From Ravibacter sp964562455 (GTDB lineage Bacteria; Bacteroidota; Bacteroidia; Cytophagales; Spirosomataceae), in assembly GCA_964562455.1 (NCBI GenBank), contig CAZLTN010000008.1, forward strand, positions 38,697-102,696: DNA of 64,000 bases. The letters run 5' to 3'. A model generated the notes under the pieces. That model was not told the DNA's origin and did not search any database. It saw only the letters and a list, made by a program, of their open reading frames with translations. This document shows, one piece after another, positions 35,759 through 44,684 of this stretch (positions within the stretch are counted from its first letter, which is position 1; each line of letters begins with the position of its first letter). Position numbers and translations under genes: made by a program.

Positions 35759-36354
35759 TGAGCGGGCTTACCTACATCAGACGGACCGGCGCTGCCATAA
35801 GCGACTCGTTCGACGACCTGGCCCGCCTCCGTATCCGGGTTTTCCGGGATTACCCTTACCTGTACGAGGGTTCTGTCGACTATGAGCGCGGATACCTGGC
35901 CACCTATGCCAACTCGCCGGAAGCGCTGCTTTTTGCTGTTTACGACGGACGGGAAATGGTTGGGGCGACCACCTGTATACCGCTTGCCGATGAAACGGAC
36001 GAAGTAAAGGAGCCTTTCATACAAAACGGCTTCAACATCAGTGAAATATTTTATTTCGGCGAAAGCATCCTGCTGAAGCCGTACAGGGGGCTCGGGCTCG
36101 GCCATAAATTCTTTGATGTAAGAGAATCGCACGCAGCCGGGTCAGGCAACTATAAAATCACTTGTTTTTGCTCAGTCAGCCGGCCCGATAATCACCAGGC
36201 GAAACCGGATGACTACCGGCCTAACGATGCCTTCTGGCTCAAAAGAGGCTATACTCCCCACTCAGGACTGAAAAGCTATTTTGACTGGACAGATATCGGC
36301 GACCTGCATTCCACCTCCAAACCGATGATTTACTGGACCAGACCGCTCAGTTGA
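35758..36354 (+). CDS. GNAT-family N-acetyltransferase
   Basis: 198 residues. LARLRIRVFRDYPYLYEG at the start, FAVYDGREMVGATTC as strand 4, then FYFGESILLKPYRGLGLGHK (the acetyl-CoA Q/RxxGxG/A-like loop as YRGLGLGHKFF) and a C-terminal RGYTPHSGLKSYFDW. Its target is unknown. It is followed after 4 bases by a nitrilase-family gene; in other bacteria one nitrilase branch (YhcX type) is fused to a GNAT domain, so these two probably act together. Confidence 0.85.
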   Translation: MSGLTYIRRTGAAISDSFDDLARLRIRVFRDYPYLYEGSVDYERGYLATYANSPEALLFAVYDGREMVGATTCIPLADETDEVKEPFIQNGFNISEIFYFGESILLKPYRGLGLGHKFFDVRESHAAGSGNYKITCFCSVSRPDNHQAKPDDYRPNDAFWLKRGYTPHSGLKSYFDWTDIGDLHSTSKPMIYWTRPLS

Positions 36355-36358
36355 TGTT

Positions 36359-37264
36359 ATGGCAAATATTAAAATCGCTTCCGCGCAATACCCCATCACT
36401 GAACACAGCAGTTTTGCCCGCTGGCAATCGCATACCGAAAAATGGGTAAGCCAGGCTGTACATAACAATGCCGGTCTGCTTTTATTCCCTGAATACGGCT
36501 CTATGGAGCTGGTCAGTATTTTTAAAGAGGACATCCGGAAAGATATCCATGCACAGGTGAGGGCTATGGACGGGTTGAAAGACGATTTCTGCAGGACATT
36601 TTCAGACCTCAGCAATAAATTCGGTGTTGTCATCATAGCTCCCAGCCTGCCGGTTTTACATAACGACCGGCCAGTGAACCGGGCTTTCGCATTTTCACCC
36701 GGCGGGTCGACAGGCTACCAGGATAAATTTTTTATGACCCGGTTTGAAGACGAAGAGTGGAAGGTAACAGGCGGCGAAAAAATCCTCACGCTTTTCGAAA
36801 CTGCCTGGGGAAGCTTCGGGATACAGATCTGCTATGATGTGGAATTCCCGGTGGGATCCGCTTTGCTCGCTGCCGCAGGAGCCGATCTCATACTTGCTCC
36901 CAGTTGTACCGAGACCATCCGGGGAGCGACGCGCGTACACATCGGCGCGAGGGCAAGGGCTATGGAAAACCAGCTCTATACCGTCGTTTCGCAAACGGTC
37001 GGCGATGCGCCGTGGTCGCCCGCGGTGGACGTCAATTATGGGTTCGCTGCGTTTTACAGCACCCCGGACAAAAACCTCCCGGAAGAGGGAATACTGGCTC
37101 TCGGAGAACCTCAAAAGCAGGAATGGCTTTATTCGGAGCCCGATTTTTCTCTCTCGAAAATGGTCCGGGAAGACGGGCAGGTACTCAACTTTAAGGATAT
37201 GGACAGGTTCAACCGGTTTACGGAATCTGATCAGGTTGAAGTCCGTAAAGTAAGGCTTGTATGA
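36359..37264 (+). CDS. Carbon-nitrogen hydrolase, nitrilase superfamily
   Basis: 301 residues. Triad visible: Glu in LLLFPEYGSMEL (about 44), Lys in GYQDKFFMTRFEDEEW (about 122) and Cys in GIQICYDVEFPVGSAL. ARAMENQLYTVVSQTVGDAP is also typical. It hydrolyses an amide, nitrile or N-carbamoyl bond; substrate unknown. Linked to the GNAT and SnoaL-like genes with almost no spacing. It is quite different from the omega-amidase-like enzyme at 1613. Confidence 0.87.
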   Translation: MANIKIASAQYPITEHSSFARWQSHTEKWVSQAVHNNAGLLLFPEYGSMELVSIFKEDIRKDIHAQVRAMDGLKDDFCRTFSDLSNKFGVVIIAPSLPVLHNDRPVNRAFAFSPGGSTGYQDKFFMTRFEDEEWKVTGGEKILTLFETAWGSFGIQICYDVEFPVGSALLAAAGADLILAPSCTETIRGATRVHIGARARAMENQLYTVVSQTVGDAPWSPAVDVNYGFAAFYSTPDKNLPEEGILALGEPQKQEWLYSEPDFSLSKMVREDGQVLNFKDMDRFNRFTESDQVEVRKVRLV

Positions 37265-37291
37265 CCCGAAGTCCGTCCGGCCCGGTTTATG

Positions 37292-39400
37292 TCAGAAATG
37301 AAACCGACCGCACAACGATTCTTTCAAACAGACGAGAGTAAGATTCTTCCCCGCAACGACACGTTCTATCTTGTCTGCCGGGAAGTATTTGGATACCAGC
37401 CCTAAATCGTCGGTAAGTATATACCGGTAGCAGTGTTTTCGCCGGGCGTTTTCCAGCGAAGAGAACAGATCCGATGTATAAATATATTCGAAATCGGCCT
37501 CTACGCCCGTCGACGCCCTCAGCGCTGCCTGGTAGAAATAAAAACCGTCGGTCATATGCCCCATCATACCGACGCCGGGCTTTTCTCCCTTTATCTCGGG
37601 GATCAGTTCCCTGAAATCAGCCAGTTTCCCGGGCTCATTCATAAAATACAGCTCGGCGCGATCGATCGAAAAAACTGTTTTTTTCATGGAATCGAAATAT
37701 CCCAGCTTGTCCAGTGTTGTAAAAGCCTGCCGCCGCCCGGAATAGTCCAGGTGCGATTTTAAAGGAAAACAGTCCCCCTCACCGGACTGGAAATCGTACA
37801 GATCCGACGTCGCCTTTATGTACGCAGCCTTTTGGTCAGGATCTGCGCAGAGATAAACAGGAAGGTGCCCCATTACCTTCTTGGCGAGATAACCTACCGG
37901 CGCCACCGGCTTTGCAGGATTGCCAATTACAAAAAACAAACCAGGGACGAAAAAAAGGCCGAGGACCAGCCCTCTCGGGAAAGCCGGAGCCCTTTCCAGG
38001 ACGAAACCGATCAGCACGGCTCCCATCATAAAAAAAGGCAAATGTGTCCTCGTACTCCATTGCTGAAACTTCAAAACAGTACAAAACAGCAGAAAACCTC
38101 CGATAGCAAGCAGCCAGAATATGCACATTTCCCGGTTTCGTTTCAGGAAGAGGAGTACTCCTGAAAAAATGACAATAATCAAAAAGTGTATCGTGTTGGG
38201 TATCATGTCTTCATGCACGGTATACCTTACATCGAACTCATCGCGGGAGATAGCCGGCTCATTTACATCGATCCCGATTGCATCGTGCGCTTTGACAATA
38301 ATGCTCTCGATGCTATTGTTAAGCCCTGTATGCGGTATACCCAGATGAAGACTGCTGTTCTTCAGGGTATTGGAAATGCTAAGCCCGACAGAGTGCGCAT
38401 CTGCAGTCAGCTTTTCAACCGGAAAAGAAGAATCCTCCTTCGGGTTCATCAGGTGCCCGAACAATGCATAGTTGCGGCTCCAGAACGGCGCAAAAACCAG
38501 GCCTATGCAGAGCACCATCGTCGCTAAAATTACGCCCGAGCGCGCAATTCCGTATTTGCGAAGAAAGATTATACCGAAAAAACAACAAAACGGGATGGCA
38601 TACAGCGCAGCAGGATACTTGGAAAATACGGCCAGGCAGAGCGAAATTCCCATAGCTAAAAGCGTTGCCGGCTTAAATTCCTTTCTGAGCCGGAAACCGA
38701 AATAAAGAAATGCTGTAAAAAAACAGCACGATACCAGTTCTACCTGGGTGGTTGTGAGCTCGAATATAAAAATGGGGACTGTAAGCAAAGCGAAAGCGGT
38801 CAGAAGCTGCCCGTAACGGCTTAACCCCAGCTCTTTTGCCAATAAAGTAATCCCGGCAAGACACCCTATTCCGGCGAAAAACTGTACCAGGTTGACAAAC
38901 TGGTCGGTGCCGGTCACCAGGTAGACATTCAGGACCACGTACTCGGCAAATACATTCAGATATAACTGCTGCAGATGGGGAGTGGGATAAAACCCCAGGT
39001 TTCCGTAATGCATCCAGGCAAGGATGCGATGGAGATGGTAATTATTGGAATCAAAGTTATTCGGCGGTACATAAACAGCAAGCGCCGCCAACGGTATGAT
39101 GAGAAGCAAAGAGGCAAAAATGAGCGTCTTTTCCCGCATTCCGAGCGTAAATAGCCATTTAACCCGGTTTGTAATATCCCGCCCGGGGCGCCACTGCTGA
39201 CCGGGACGGAGTTTAATATTCACCAGGATTCCAATCGACAGGACAATTCCCCAGTAGCAGCGCGCCGAAAAGTAACCTATGGCGTTCAACGCGGAGGCCC
39301 CCTCGGCATATATCCAGCACAGCATCCCGGTTAAAATCAAAAACCACAATATCCTTTCTCTGAAACCGCCGGAAGGAAATGCCATCCTTATTAATAACAT
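37292..39400 (-). CDS. Polytopic membrane protein, GT-C glycosyltransferase-like
   Basis: 702 residues with about twelve membrane segments in the first 500 residues and a soluble C-terminal part (about 520-700). NNFDSNNYHLHRILAWMHYG near residue 115 has the layout of the first loop of GT-C enzymes (acidic residue, then Tyr-His-Leu), and GISLCLAVFSKYPAALYAIP is like the PMT/GT39 core. Such enzymes transfer sugars from lipid carriers at the outer face of the inner membrane. Acceptor unknown; no polysaccharide genes are nearby. Confidence 0.75.
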   Translation of the reverse strand: MLLIRMAFPSGGFRERILWFLILTGMLCWIYAEGASALNAIGYFSARCYWGIVLSIGILVNIKLRPGQQWRPGRDITNRVKWLFTLGMREKTLIFASLLLIIPLAALAVYVPPNNFDSNNYHLHRILAWMHYGNLGFYPTPHLQQLYLNVFAEYVVLNVYLVTGTDQFVNLVQFFAGIGCLAGITLLAKELGLSRYGQLLTAFALLTVPIFIFELTTTQVELVSCCFFTAFLYFGFRLRKEFKPATLLAMGISLCLAVFSKYPAALYAIPFCCFFGIIFLRKYGIARSGVILATMVLCIGLVFAPFWSRNYALFGHLMNPKEDSSFPVEKLTADAHSVGLSISNTLKNSSLHLGIPHTGLNNSIESIIVKAHDAIGIDVNEPAISRDEFDVRYTVHEDMIPNTIHFLIIVIFSGVLLFLKRNREMCIFWLLAIGGFLLFCTVLKFQQWSTRTHLPFFMMGAVLIGFVLERAPAFPRGLVLGLFFVPGLFFVIGNPAKPVAPVGYLAKKVMGHLPVYLCADPDQKAAYIKATSDLYDFQSGEGDCFPLKSHLDYSGRRQAFTTLDKLGYFDSMKKTVFSIDRAELYFMNEPGKLADFRELIPEIKGEKPGVGMMGHMTDGFYFYQAALRASTGVEADFEYIYTSDLFSSLENARRKHCYRYILTDDLGLVSKYFPADKIERVVAGKNLTLVCLKESLCGRFHF

Positions 39401-39501
39401 ACTAACTATTTAACCGTTGAAACTTATGGATTTTTCGCAATTATCACAAACCTTGCAATTCAATCCAATAATTATGTAACGCTGCCGTTCAGGAAAAAGG
39501 C

Positions 39502-39509
39502 TAGTTTTG
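39502..39509 (+). promoter_or_regulatory. Candidate -7 box for the metal-handling operon
   Basis: TAGTTTTG matches TAnnTTTG, 55 bases before the HYC_CC_PP-like gene. The same 8-mer recurs at 40029, before the TonB receptor. No clear -33 element. Confidence 0.4.
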
Positions 39510-39564
39510 CAGGACAGACTGAATATTTAATAAACTGACAGTCATCGGCTAAGCATTCCTTTCC

Positions 39565-40026
39565 ATGCAAAAGAATCTTTTTTACCGCTATTTCACCATC
39601 CTGATGGCTGCGCTGGTACTCTCCAGCAGCATAGGCGTCGGCCTGGTGGAGAGCCAATGCATGATGAGAGGAAAATCGGTAGAGCTGGTTTTCAAAGAGA
39701 AGAAAAAAGGTTGTAAACTTTGCCGTACTTCCGGAAAGGAAGCAACAAAACCGGTCCAGCAGGAAACGCCCGTTTTTAAAAAGCTGCATTGCTGTGTCGA
39801 AAAACAGCAATTAAAAGCAGTCGACTTCCAGGTTCCGGTTGTCAAGCAGCTCGAAAAGCCTTCAAAAGATCTTGCGGACGCCGGTAACCGTGCAGGGATT
39901 GACTTTATCTTCCGGAAATACAGTCTATCGGATACCGGGAATACCCCTCCGGCAGCCGTCGTATCCTTCTCCTCTCCCTATTCCGGGCGAAGCATGATTG
40001 CATTCGTCCAGTCTTTCCTGATCTGA
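39565..40026 (+). CDS. Small cysteine-rich exported protein, HYC_CC_PP-family-like
   Basis: 153 residues. A membrane/signal segment (RYFTILMAALVLSSSIG), then VESQCMMRGKSVELVF, where relatives have HYC; KKGCKLCRTSG with a CxxC; KKLHCCVEKQQ (the CC motif) and NTPPAAVVSFSS (the PP motif). These match the order of motifs that names the family, although HYC is replaced by SQC. The Cys/His content and the neighbouring TonB receptor, HMA and NlpE-like genes suggest metal (copper) binding. Function is unproven. Confidence 0.72.
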   Translation: MQKNLFYRYFTILMAALVLSSSIGVGLVESQCMMRGKSVELVFKEKKKGCKLCRTSGKEATKPVQQETPVFKKLHCCVEKQQLKAVDFQVPVVKQLEKPSKDLADAGNRAGIDFIFRKYSLSDTGNTPPAAVVSFSSPYSGRSMIAFVQSFLI

Positions 40027-40028
40027 TA

Positions 40029-40036
40029 TAGTTTTG
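40029..40036 (+). promoter_or_regulatory. Candidate -7 box before the metal TonB receptor
   Basis: TAGTTTTG, 3 bases after the stop of the HYC_CC_PP-like gene and 96 bases before the receptor ATG. Could give separate expression of the receptor and downstream genes. Confidence 0.3.
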
Positions 40037-40124
40037 ATGTCCGCCGGCCGGATGCTGCCTGCTTCCCGCGCCTGAGAAAACCCGGAATCCCGGGAAAATC
40101 CCATCAGAACTATTCATAATCAGC

Positions 40125-42341
40125 ATGAAATATCAACTATCAGCGATCCTGTTGCTTATATCGGCCGGTCTTTACGGGCAATCCGTTAGGGGCAAGGTAT
40201 ACGCAGAAGAAAATACGCAGAAAACAGCACTGGTAGGTGCGAATGTTTTTTGGGCCGGAACTACCATGGGTGTAATGACCGATGTCGAAGGCAGCTTTTC
40301 GATACCGCTTTCACCGCAAGCCCATATGCTCGTTATCAGCTTCGTAGGCTTCAGGAACGATACCCTTCATATTACAGGCGCTTCAGAAATAGAGGTAACC
40401 CTCAAAGAAGACCGGACGCTCGAAGAGGTAACGATCCGCGGCAACGCCGGCATGCTCGACAGGCTGTCGCCTTTACACACCGAAATCATCGATACCCGCA
40501 CGCTTGAGAAAGCTGCCTGCTGTAATCTCTCCGAAAGTTTTGAAACCAATGCTTCCGTCAGCGTGTCGTATAGCGATGCGGTGACGGGTTCAAAGCAAAT
40601 CCAGATGCTCGGGCTTAGCGGAAACTATATCCAGACCAACACTGAGAATATCCCGTTCGTACGCGGTCTTGCTACTACCTTCGGCCTCAACTACATTCCC
40701 GGGACCTGGGTCCAGTCCATCGATGTCAACAAGGGTGTTGGCTCGGTAGTGAACGGGTATGAGTCGATGACCGGCCAGATAAACGTGGAGCTGAAAAAGC
40801 CGGACGGCAATGAGCAGCTCTATTTCAACACGTATGTAAATCATTTCGGGAGGGCGGAAGTCAACCTGAACGCGGCCAGACAGCTCTCGGAAAAATGGAG
40901 CACCGGCATCCTGACCCACGCCAGTACTTTAAGAAACCGGGTTGACCAGAATGGCGACAATTTCCTGGACATGCCACTCTATACCCAGGTAAGCGCGCTG
41001 AACCGCTGGAAATACCAGGACGAAAAAATGATGGCCCAGTTCGGGATAAATGCATTACACGAAAATCGCCTCGGAGGAGAAATGAACTTCCGTAAGCACA
41101 TGAAAAACACCACGGAGGCCTATGGTTTCGGCACGGGAGTGAACCGCTACAGTGCGTTTGCAAAAATTGCCCGGCTCTACCCGCACAAGCCCTACCAGGG
41201 ACTGGGGCTGATCCTGAATGCCTCTCTCCACAACCAGGACTCGTATTTTGGGCTCACTAACTATGACGGCACCCAGAAAACCCTTTACGGAAACCTGATT
41301 TACCAGAATATTATCGGCAATACCAATCATACCTACCGGACAGGCATGAGTTATATGCTGGACAACTACCGGGAGATATACCGCGATACGCTGATGACGC
41401 GCAATGAATCGGTACCGGGGGCATTTTTTGAGTACACTTACAACCATATGGATAAGTTCGTAGCCGTACTCGGCTCGAGGGTAGATGCGCACAACCTTTA
41501 TGGGGTGCAATTCATACCGAGAGCACACATTAAATATGAGTTCGACAGCCATACTGCGCTGCGGATTGCCGCCGGGAAAGGCTTCAGGGTTCCTAATGCG
41601 CTTGCTGAGAATTATGGTAATCTGGTATCATCAAGAACGGTTATATTCCGTGAATCGCTGAAGCCGGAAGTTTCCTGGAATTACGGCATAAGCTTTTCCC
41701 GCGATATGCATATCAGCGACATGAAGAGCAGTATAGTGGTCGATTTTTTCCGTACTCACTTCGAAAATCAACTGGTGGCGGACATGGAAGACCATCGTTA
41801 TATTTACTTTTATAACCTGGGCGGCAGGGCCTTTGCCAACAGCTTCCAGGCGGAGTTGAACCTGGTTCCGGTCAAACGTTGGGAGTTCAAGCTTGCATAC
41901 CGGTTTTTTGACAACAAGCAGACCATTACCGATGCTGACGGAACCAACAGGCTGATGCCCCGCATGATGGTAAGCCGCGACCGCGTTCTTTTCAATACGG
42001 CGTACGCGCTTCCCTACGACAAATGGAAATTCGACTTTACCGTACAGTGGAACGGCAAAAAAAGAATGCCCATGACCTCGCGGGAACATACCCAAGGGGA
42101 CTTCGGAATGAGCGAAAGTTATATGGCACCCGACTTTTTTAATATCAACGCCCAGGTTACCAGGACATTCCCAAAGTGGGATATTTACCTGGGAGGCGAA
42201 AACCTGGCAGGCTTCCGGCAGCCTGACCCTATTATTGGAGCACAAAATCCCTTTGGCAAGGATTTTGATGCAGGTATGGCGTGGGGACCCGTTGTGGGAA
42301 GGATGATCTATGCCGGATTGAGATTTAAAATTGGCGAATAA
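40125..42341 (+). CDS. TonB-dependent receptor, probable metal (copper) type
   Basis: 738 residues. Signal peptide, carboxypeptidase-like domain (about 20-95, VRGKVYAEENTQKT...GVMTDVEGSF), a plug with LEEVTIRGNAGMLDRL and the unusual ACCNLSESFETN segment, which carries a Cys pair, and a barrel ending in MIYAGLRFKIGE. The CC motif and the following HMA genes point to a metal or metal-chelate ligand. Its stop overlaps by one base the ATG of the regulator (TAATG), so expression is coupled. Confidence 0.88.
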   Translation: MKYQLSAILLLISAGLYGQSVRGKVYAEENTQKTALVGANVFWAGTTMGVMTDVEGSFSIPLSPQAHMLVISFVGFRNDTLHITGASEIEVTLKEDRTLEEVTIRGNAGMLDRLSPLHTEIIDTRTLEKAACCNLSESFETNASVSVSYSDAVTGSKQIQMLGLSGNYIQTNTENIPFVRGLATTFGLNYIPGTWVQSIDVNKGVGSVVNGYESMTGQINVELKKPDGNEQLYFNTYVNHFGRAEVNLNAARQLSEKWSTGILTHASTLRNRVDQNGDNFLDMPLYTQVSALNRWKYQDEKMMAQFGINALHENRLGGEMNFRKHMKNTTEAYGFGTGVNRYSAFAKIARLYPHKPYQGLGLILNASLHNQDSYFGLTNYDGTQKTLYGNLIYQNIIGNTNHTYRTGMSYMLDNYREIYRDTLMTRNESVPGAFFEYTYNHMDKFVAVLGSRVDAHNLYGVQFIPRAHIKYEFDSHTALRIAAGKGFRVPNALAENYGNLVSSRTVIFRESLKPEVSWNYGISFSRDMHISDMKSSIVVDFFRTHFENQLVADMEDHRYIYFYNLGGRAFANSFQAELNLVPVKRWEFKLAYRFFDNKQTITDADGTNRLMPRMMVSRDRVLFNTAYALPYDKWKFDFTVQWNGKKRMPMTSREHTQGDFGMSESYMAPDFFNINAQVTRTFPKWDIYLGGENLAGFRQPDPIIGAQNPFGKDFDAGMAWGPVVGRMIYAGLRFKIGE

Positions 42342-42919
42342 TGGAACTGCTTGTCAAAAATATGGTCTGTGACCGTTGCATCAGAACGGTACGGGAAGAG
42401 CTTGAGAAAATAGGTGTACAAGTGAATGAAATTGAATTGGGCAGGGTCGGCATAAACGGCGAACCTGATGACGAGCTTAAGCAAACCATCCGCACAATAT
42501 TGATACAAAACGGCTTCGAGCTGATCGACGACAAAAAGACAGCCCTTGTGGACCATATCCGGAAGCTGATTATCGAAGAAGTTCAGTATTTGAAAGGCAG
42601 CAAGCCCGAACATATGAACTTCTCGGAATACCTGTCCCAGAAAACCGGGTATGACTATTCTTATATAAGCCACTTGTTTTCTTCGGAGACAGATCAGACC
42701 ATAGAGCAGTATATCATCGCGCAGCGGATAGAAAAAGTAAAGGAATGGCTTTCCTACAACGAGATGACTATCAGCGAAATAGCCTGGAAGCTGGGATATT
42801 CGAGCGTTGCACATCTCTCCAACCAGTTCAAAAAGGCCACCGGCATGACCCCGGCCGCGTATAAAAATGGCGGAAACCTGCCGCGGGTCGCACTGGATAA
42901 AGTAGGAAAAAAGGAATAA
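42341..42919 (+). CDS. AraC-family regulator with an HMA-like metal-binding N-terminus
   Basis: 192 residues. The first about 65 residues resemble a heavy-metal-associated domain: LLVKNMVCDRCIRTVREELE with MVCDRC as the MxCxxC site. The last about 100 are an AraC DNA-binding domain: MNFSEYLSQKTGYDYSYISH and MTISEIAWKLGYSSVAHLSN with FKKATGMTPAAY. I infer a direct metal sensor controlling this operon. Overlaps the receptor stop by one base. Confidence 0.85.
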   Translation: MELLVKNMVCDRCIRTVREELEKIGVQVNEIELGRVGINGEPDDELKQTIRTILIQNGFELIDDKKTALVDHIRKLIIEEVQYLKGSKPEHMNFSEYLSQKTGYDYSYISHLFSSETDQTIEQYIIAQRIEKVKEWLSYNEMTISEIAWKLGYSSVAHLSNQFKKATGMTPAAYKNGGNLPRVALDKVGKKE

Positions 42920-42951
42920 CAACAATCAAAACTCAAAACTTATATAATCTT

Positions 42952-43305
42952 ATGAAACGGATCGCAAGCTTATTGATAGCGCTTTTTCTTACAGCCGGGT
43001 TGCTGAATGCCGGCCCCGGAAACGATACCAAAGAGGTAAAAATCAAAACCTCGGCCAAGTGTAAAATGTGCAAATCACGCCTGGAAAGAAATCTCGGGCT
43101 TTCCAAAGGGGTCGAGGAAGCGAATCTCAACCTGGATGATAAAGTAATGACGGTCAGATACAATCCCAAGCGGACTTCAGAAGAGAAGATACGGGAGACC
43201 ATTGCCAAAACAGGCTACCAGGCCGATGATTTGGCTGCGGTAGAGTCGGCTCACGATAAATTGCCAAAATGCTGCCAGCGAACTTCTGAGGCGCATCCTC
43301 ACTGA
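42952..43305 (+). CDS. Exported heavy-metal-associated (HMA) domain protein
   Basis: 117 residues. Signal peptide to about residue 20, then one HMA domain: VKIKTSAKCKMCKSRLERN with a CKMC metal site, a middle EANLNLDDKVMTVRYNP and IRETIAKTGYQADD, as in copper chaperones. The tail LPKCCQRTSEAHPH adds two Cys and two His, likely a second metal site. Periplasmic. 32 bases after the regulator; 25 bases before the NlpE-META gene. Confidence 0.88.
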   Translation: MKRIASLLIALFLTAGLLNAGPGNDTKEVKIKTSAKCKMCKSRLERNLGLSKGVEEANLNLDDKVMTVRYNPKRTSEEKIRETIAKTGYQADDLAAVESAHDKLPKCCQRTSEAHPH

Positions 43306-43330
43306 TAATCCACGCTTACATTATTCAATC

Positions 43331-44068
43331 ATGAAAAAGTCGGCTTTATATTTCGGGTTATTCCTACCGGTCCTCTTTGCGGCGTGCAGCCCTTCCGGCA
43401 ACCAGTCCAGAGACGTCCCCGATGGGCACACAAGTGAAAACTCCCTTGACTGGATGGGGGTATATGCCGGCGACGGGAAAGTTCTCTCCCTTACCGCCGC
43501 CCAGACCTATTATCTCGAAGAGAGGAAGGCGGCTGATTCCGTAAGCAGGTCCGAGGGAACTTTCACCTGGGACAGCGACGGGAAGGATATTTCCTTATCC
43601 GGAGACGGTACGACTTACCGGGTACAGGAAAATAAAATAGTCCCGGTAGATAAAAACCGGCAGCTTGCAGAATCGGAGGCACTAAGCAAACAGGCGGAAA
43701 AGCTGACGGATATCTATTGGAGGCTCAGCGAAATAAACGGGAAGGATATCAGTGAATTCAAGTCAGATTTTGGCCGGGAAGCTCATCTTATTTTTAACGA
43801 AGCTGAGCAGCAGGCAGGCGGAAGCAGCGGCTGCAATCTTATTTCCGGTCCGTACGAAACGGGCGACACTCCCGGGAAAATCAAATTCAGCAAGTTTCGC
43901 ACTACACTTATGATGTGCCCCGGCCCTGCCATGGACCTCGAAAACCAGTTTACCGAAATCATTGAGGATGTAACCGGTTACGAGCTGCGGGAAGGTATGC
44001 TGCTGCTTTCGGATGCGGATGGTAAAGTGCTGTTCAAATTCAGGCACTCCCTGGGCAAAGAAGAATAA
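43331..44068 (+). CDS. Lipoprotein with NlpE-like and META domains
   Basis: 245 residues. Lipobox FAACS, then an NlpE-like beta-fold (about 38-105, LDWMGVYAGDGKVLSLT), then a META/HslJ-like domain (about 128-240): TDIYWRLSEINGKDISEF, SSGCNLISGPYE and FRTTLMMCPGPAMDLENQF. NlpE is a copper and envelope-stress lipoprotein; META domains accompany stress proteins. This fits the metal operon. The stop abuts the convergent nadD stop with no spacer. Confidence 0.86.
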   Translation: MKKSALYFGLFLPVLFAACSPSGNQSRDVPDGHTSENSLDWMGVYAGDGKVLSLTAAQTYYLEERKAADSVSRSEGTFTWDSDGKDISLSGDGTTYRVQENKIVPVDKNRQLAESEALSKQAEKLTDIYWRLSEINGKDISEFKSDFGREAHLIFNEAEQQAGGSSGCNLISGPYETGDTPGKIKFSKFRTTLMMCPGPAMDLENQFTEIIEDVTGYELREGMLLLSDADGKVLFKFRHSLGKEE

Positions 44069-44641
44069 CTACTGATAGAACTTCCTGGTGCGGATCATCT
44101 GCTCCACCTCTTCGGGAACAAGATACCTGACCGATCGCCCCTTATTCAGCGACTCTCTTATATAGGTTGCCGAAATATCGAGCAGGGGAGCATCCACGAA
44201 CTTTACCCGCGGATGCTCTCTATAGCTATGCGGCTTCGAACCGGGCCGGGGATATACATACAAGCCCGTATATTCAAGTATTTTGTCGCTGTTTTTCCAG
44301 TTGCCGAATTGCGCCAGGTTATCTTCGCCGATAATCAGCCTGAACTCGTGCTGCCGGAATTTTTCCTGTATCCTGGCTATCGTATCGATGGTATAGCTCG
44401 GTTTGGGCATGTGAAATTCAATATCAGAAGCAGAAAGCAACGGATTGTCGGCTATTGCACGCTCCACCATATCCAGCCGGTCAAATTCATGCAGGAGGTT
44501 TTTCGATTTTTTGAAAGGGTTCTGCGGGCTCACAATAAACCAGACCTTTTCCAGGTCCGTAGCTGTTGCCATGGTCTGGGCTATAATCAGATGCCCCACG
44601 TGAATGGGATTGAATGAGCCGAAAAAGAGTCCGATCTTCAT
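44069..44641 (-). CDS. nadD: Nicotinate-nucleotide adenylyltransferase
   Basis: 190 residues. Nucleotidyltransferase motif GLFFGSFNPIHVGHLI, then FIVSPQNPFKKSKNLLH, the PSYTIDTI segment and the C-terminal ISATYIRESLNKG (ISSTxIR type). Makes deamido-NAD from nicotinate mononucleotide. It starts 43 bases after the end of the maltose phosphorylase gene on the same strand and may be read with it. Confidence 0.95.
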   Translation of the reverse strand: MKIGLFFGSFNPIHVGHLIIAQTMATATDLEKVWFIVSPQNPFKKSKNLLHEFDRLDMVERAIADNPLLSASDIEFHMPKPSYTIDTIARIQEKFRQHEFRLIIGEDNLAQFGNWKNSDKILEYTGLYVYPRPGSKPHSYREHPRVKFVDAPLLDISATYIRESLNKGRSVRYLVPEEVEQMIRTRKFYQ

Positions 44642-44684
44642 TGCAAACGATTAGACAATGAGTTTATTTACCTAGTTCGTCGCC

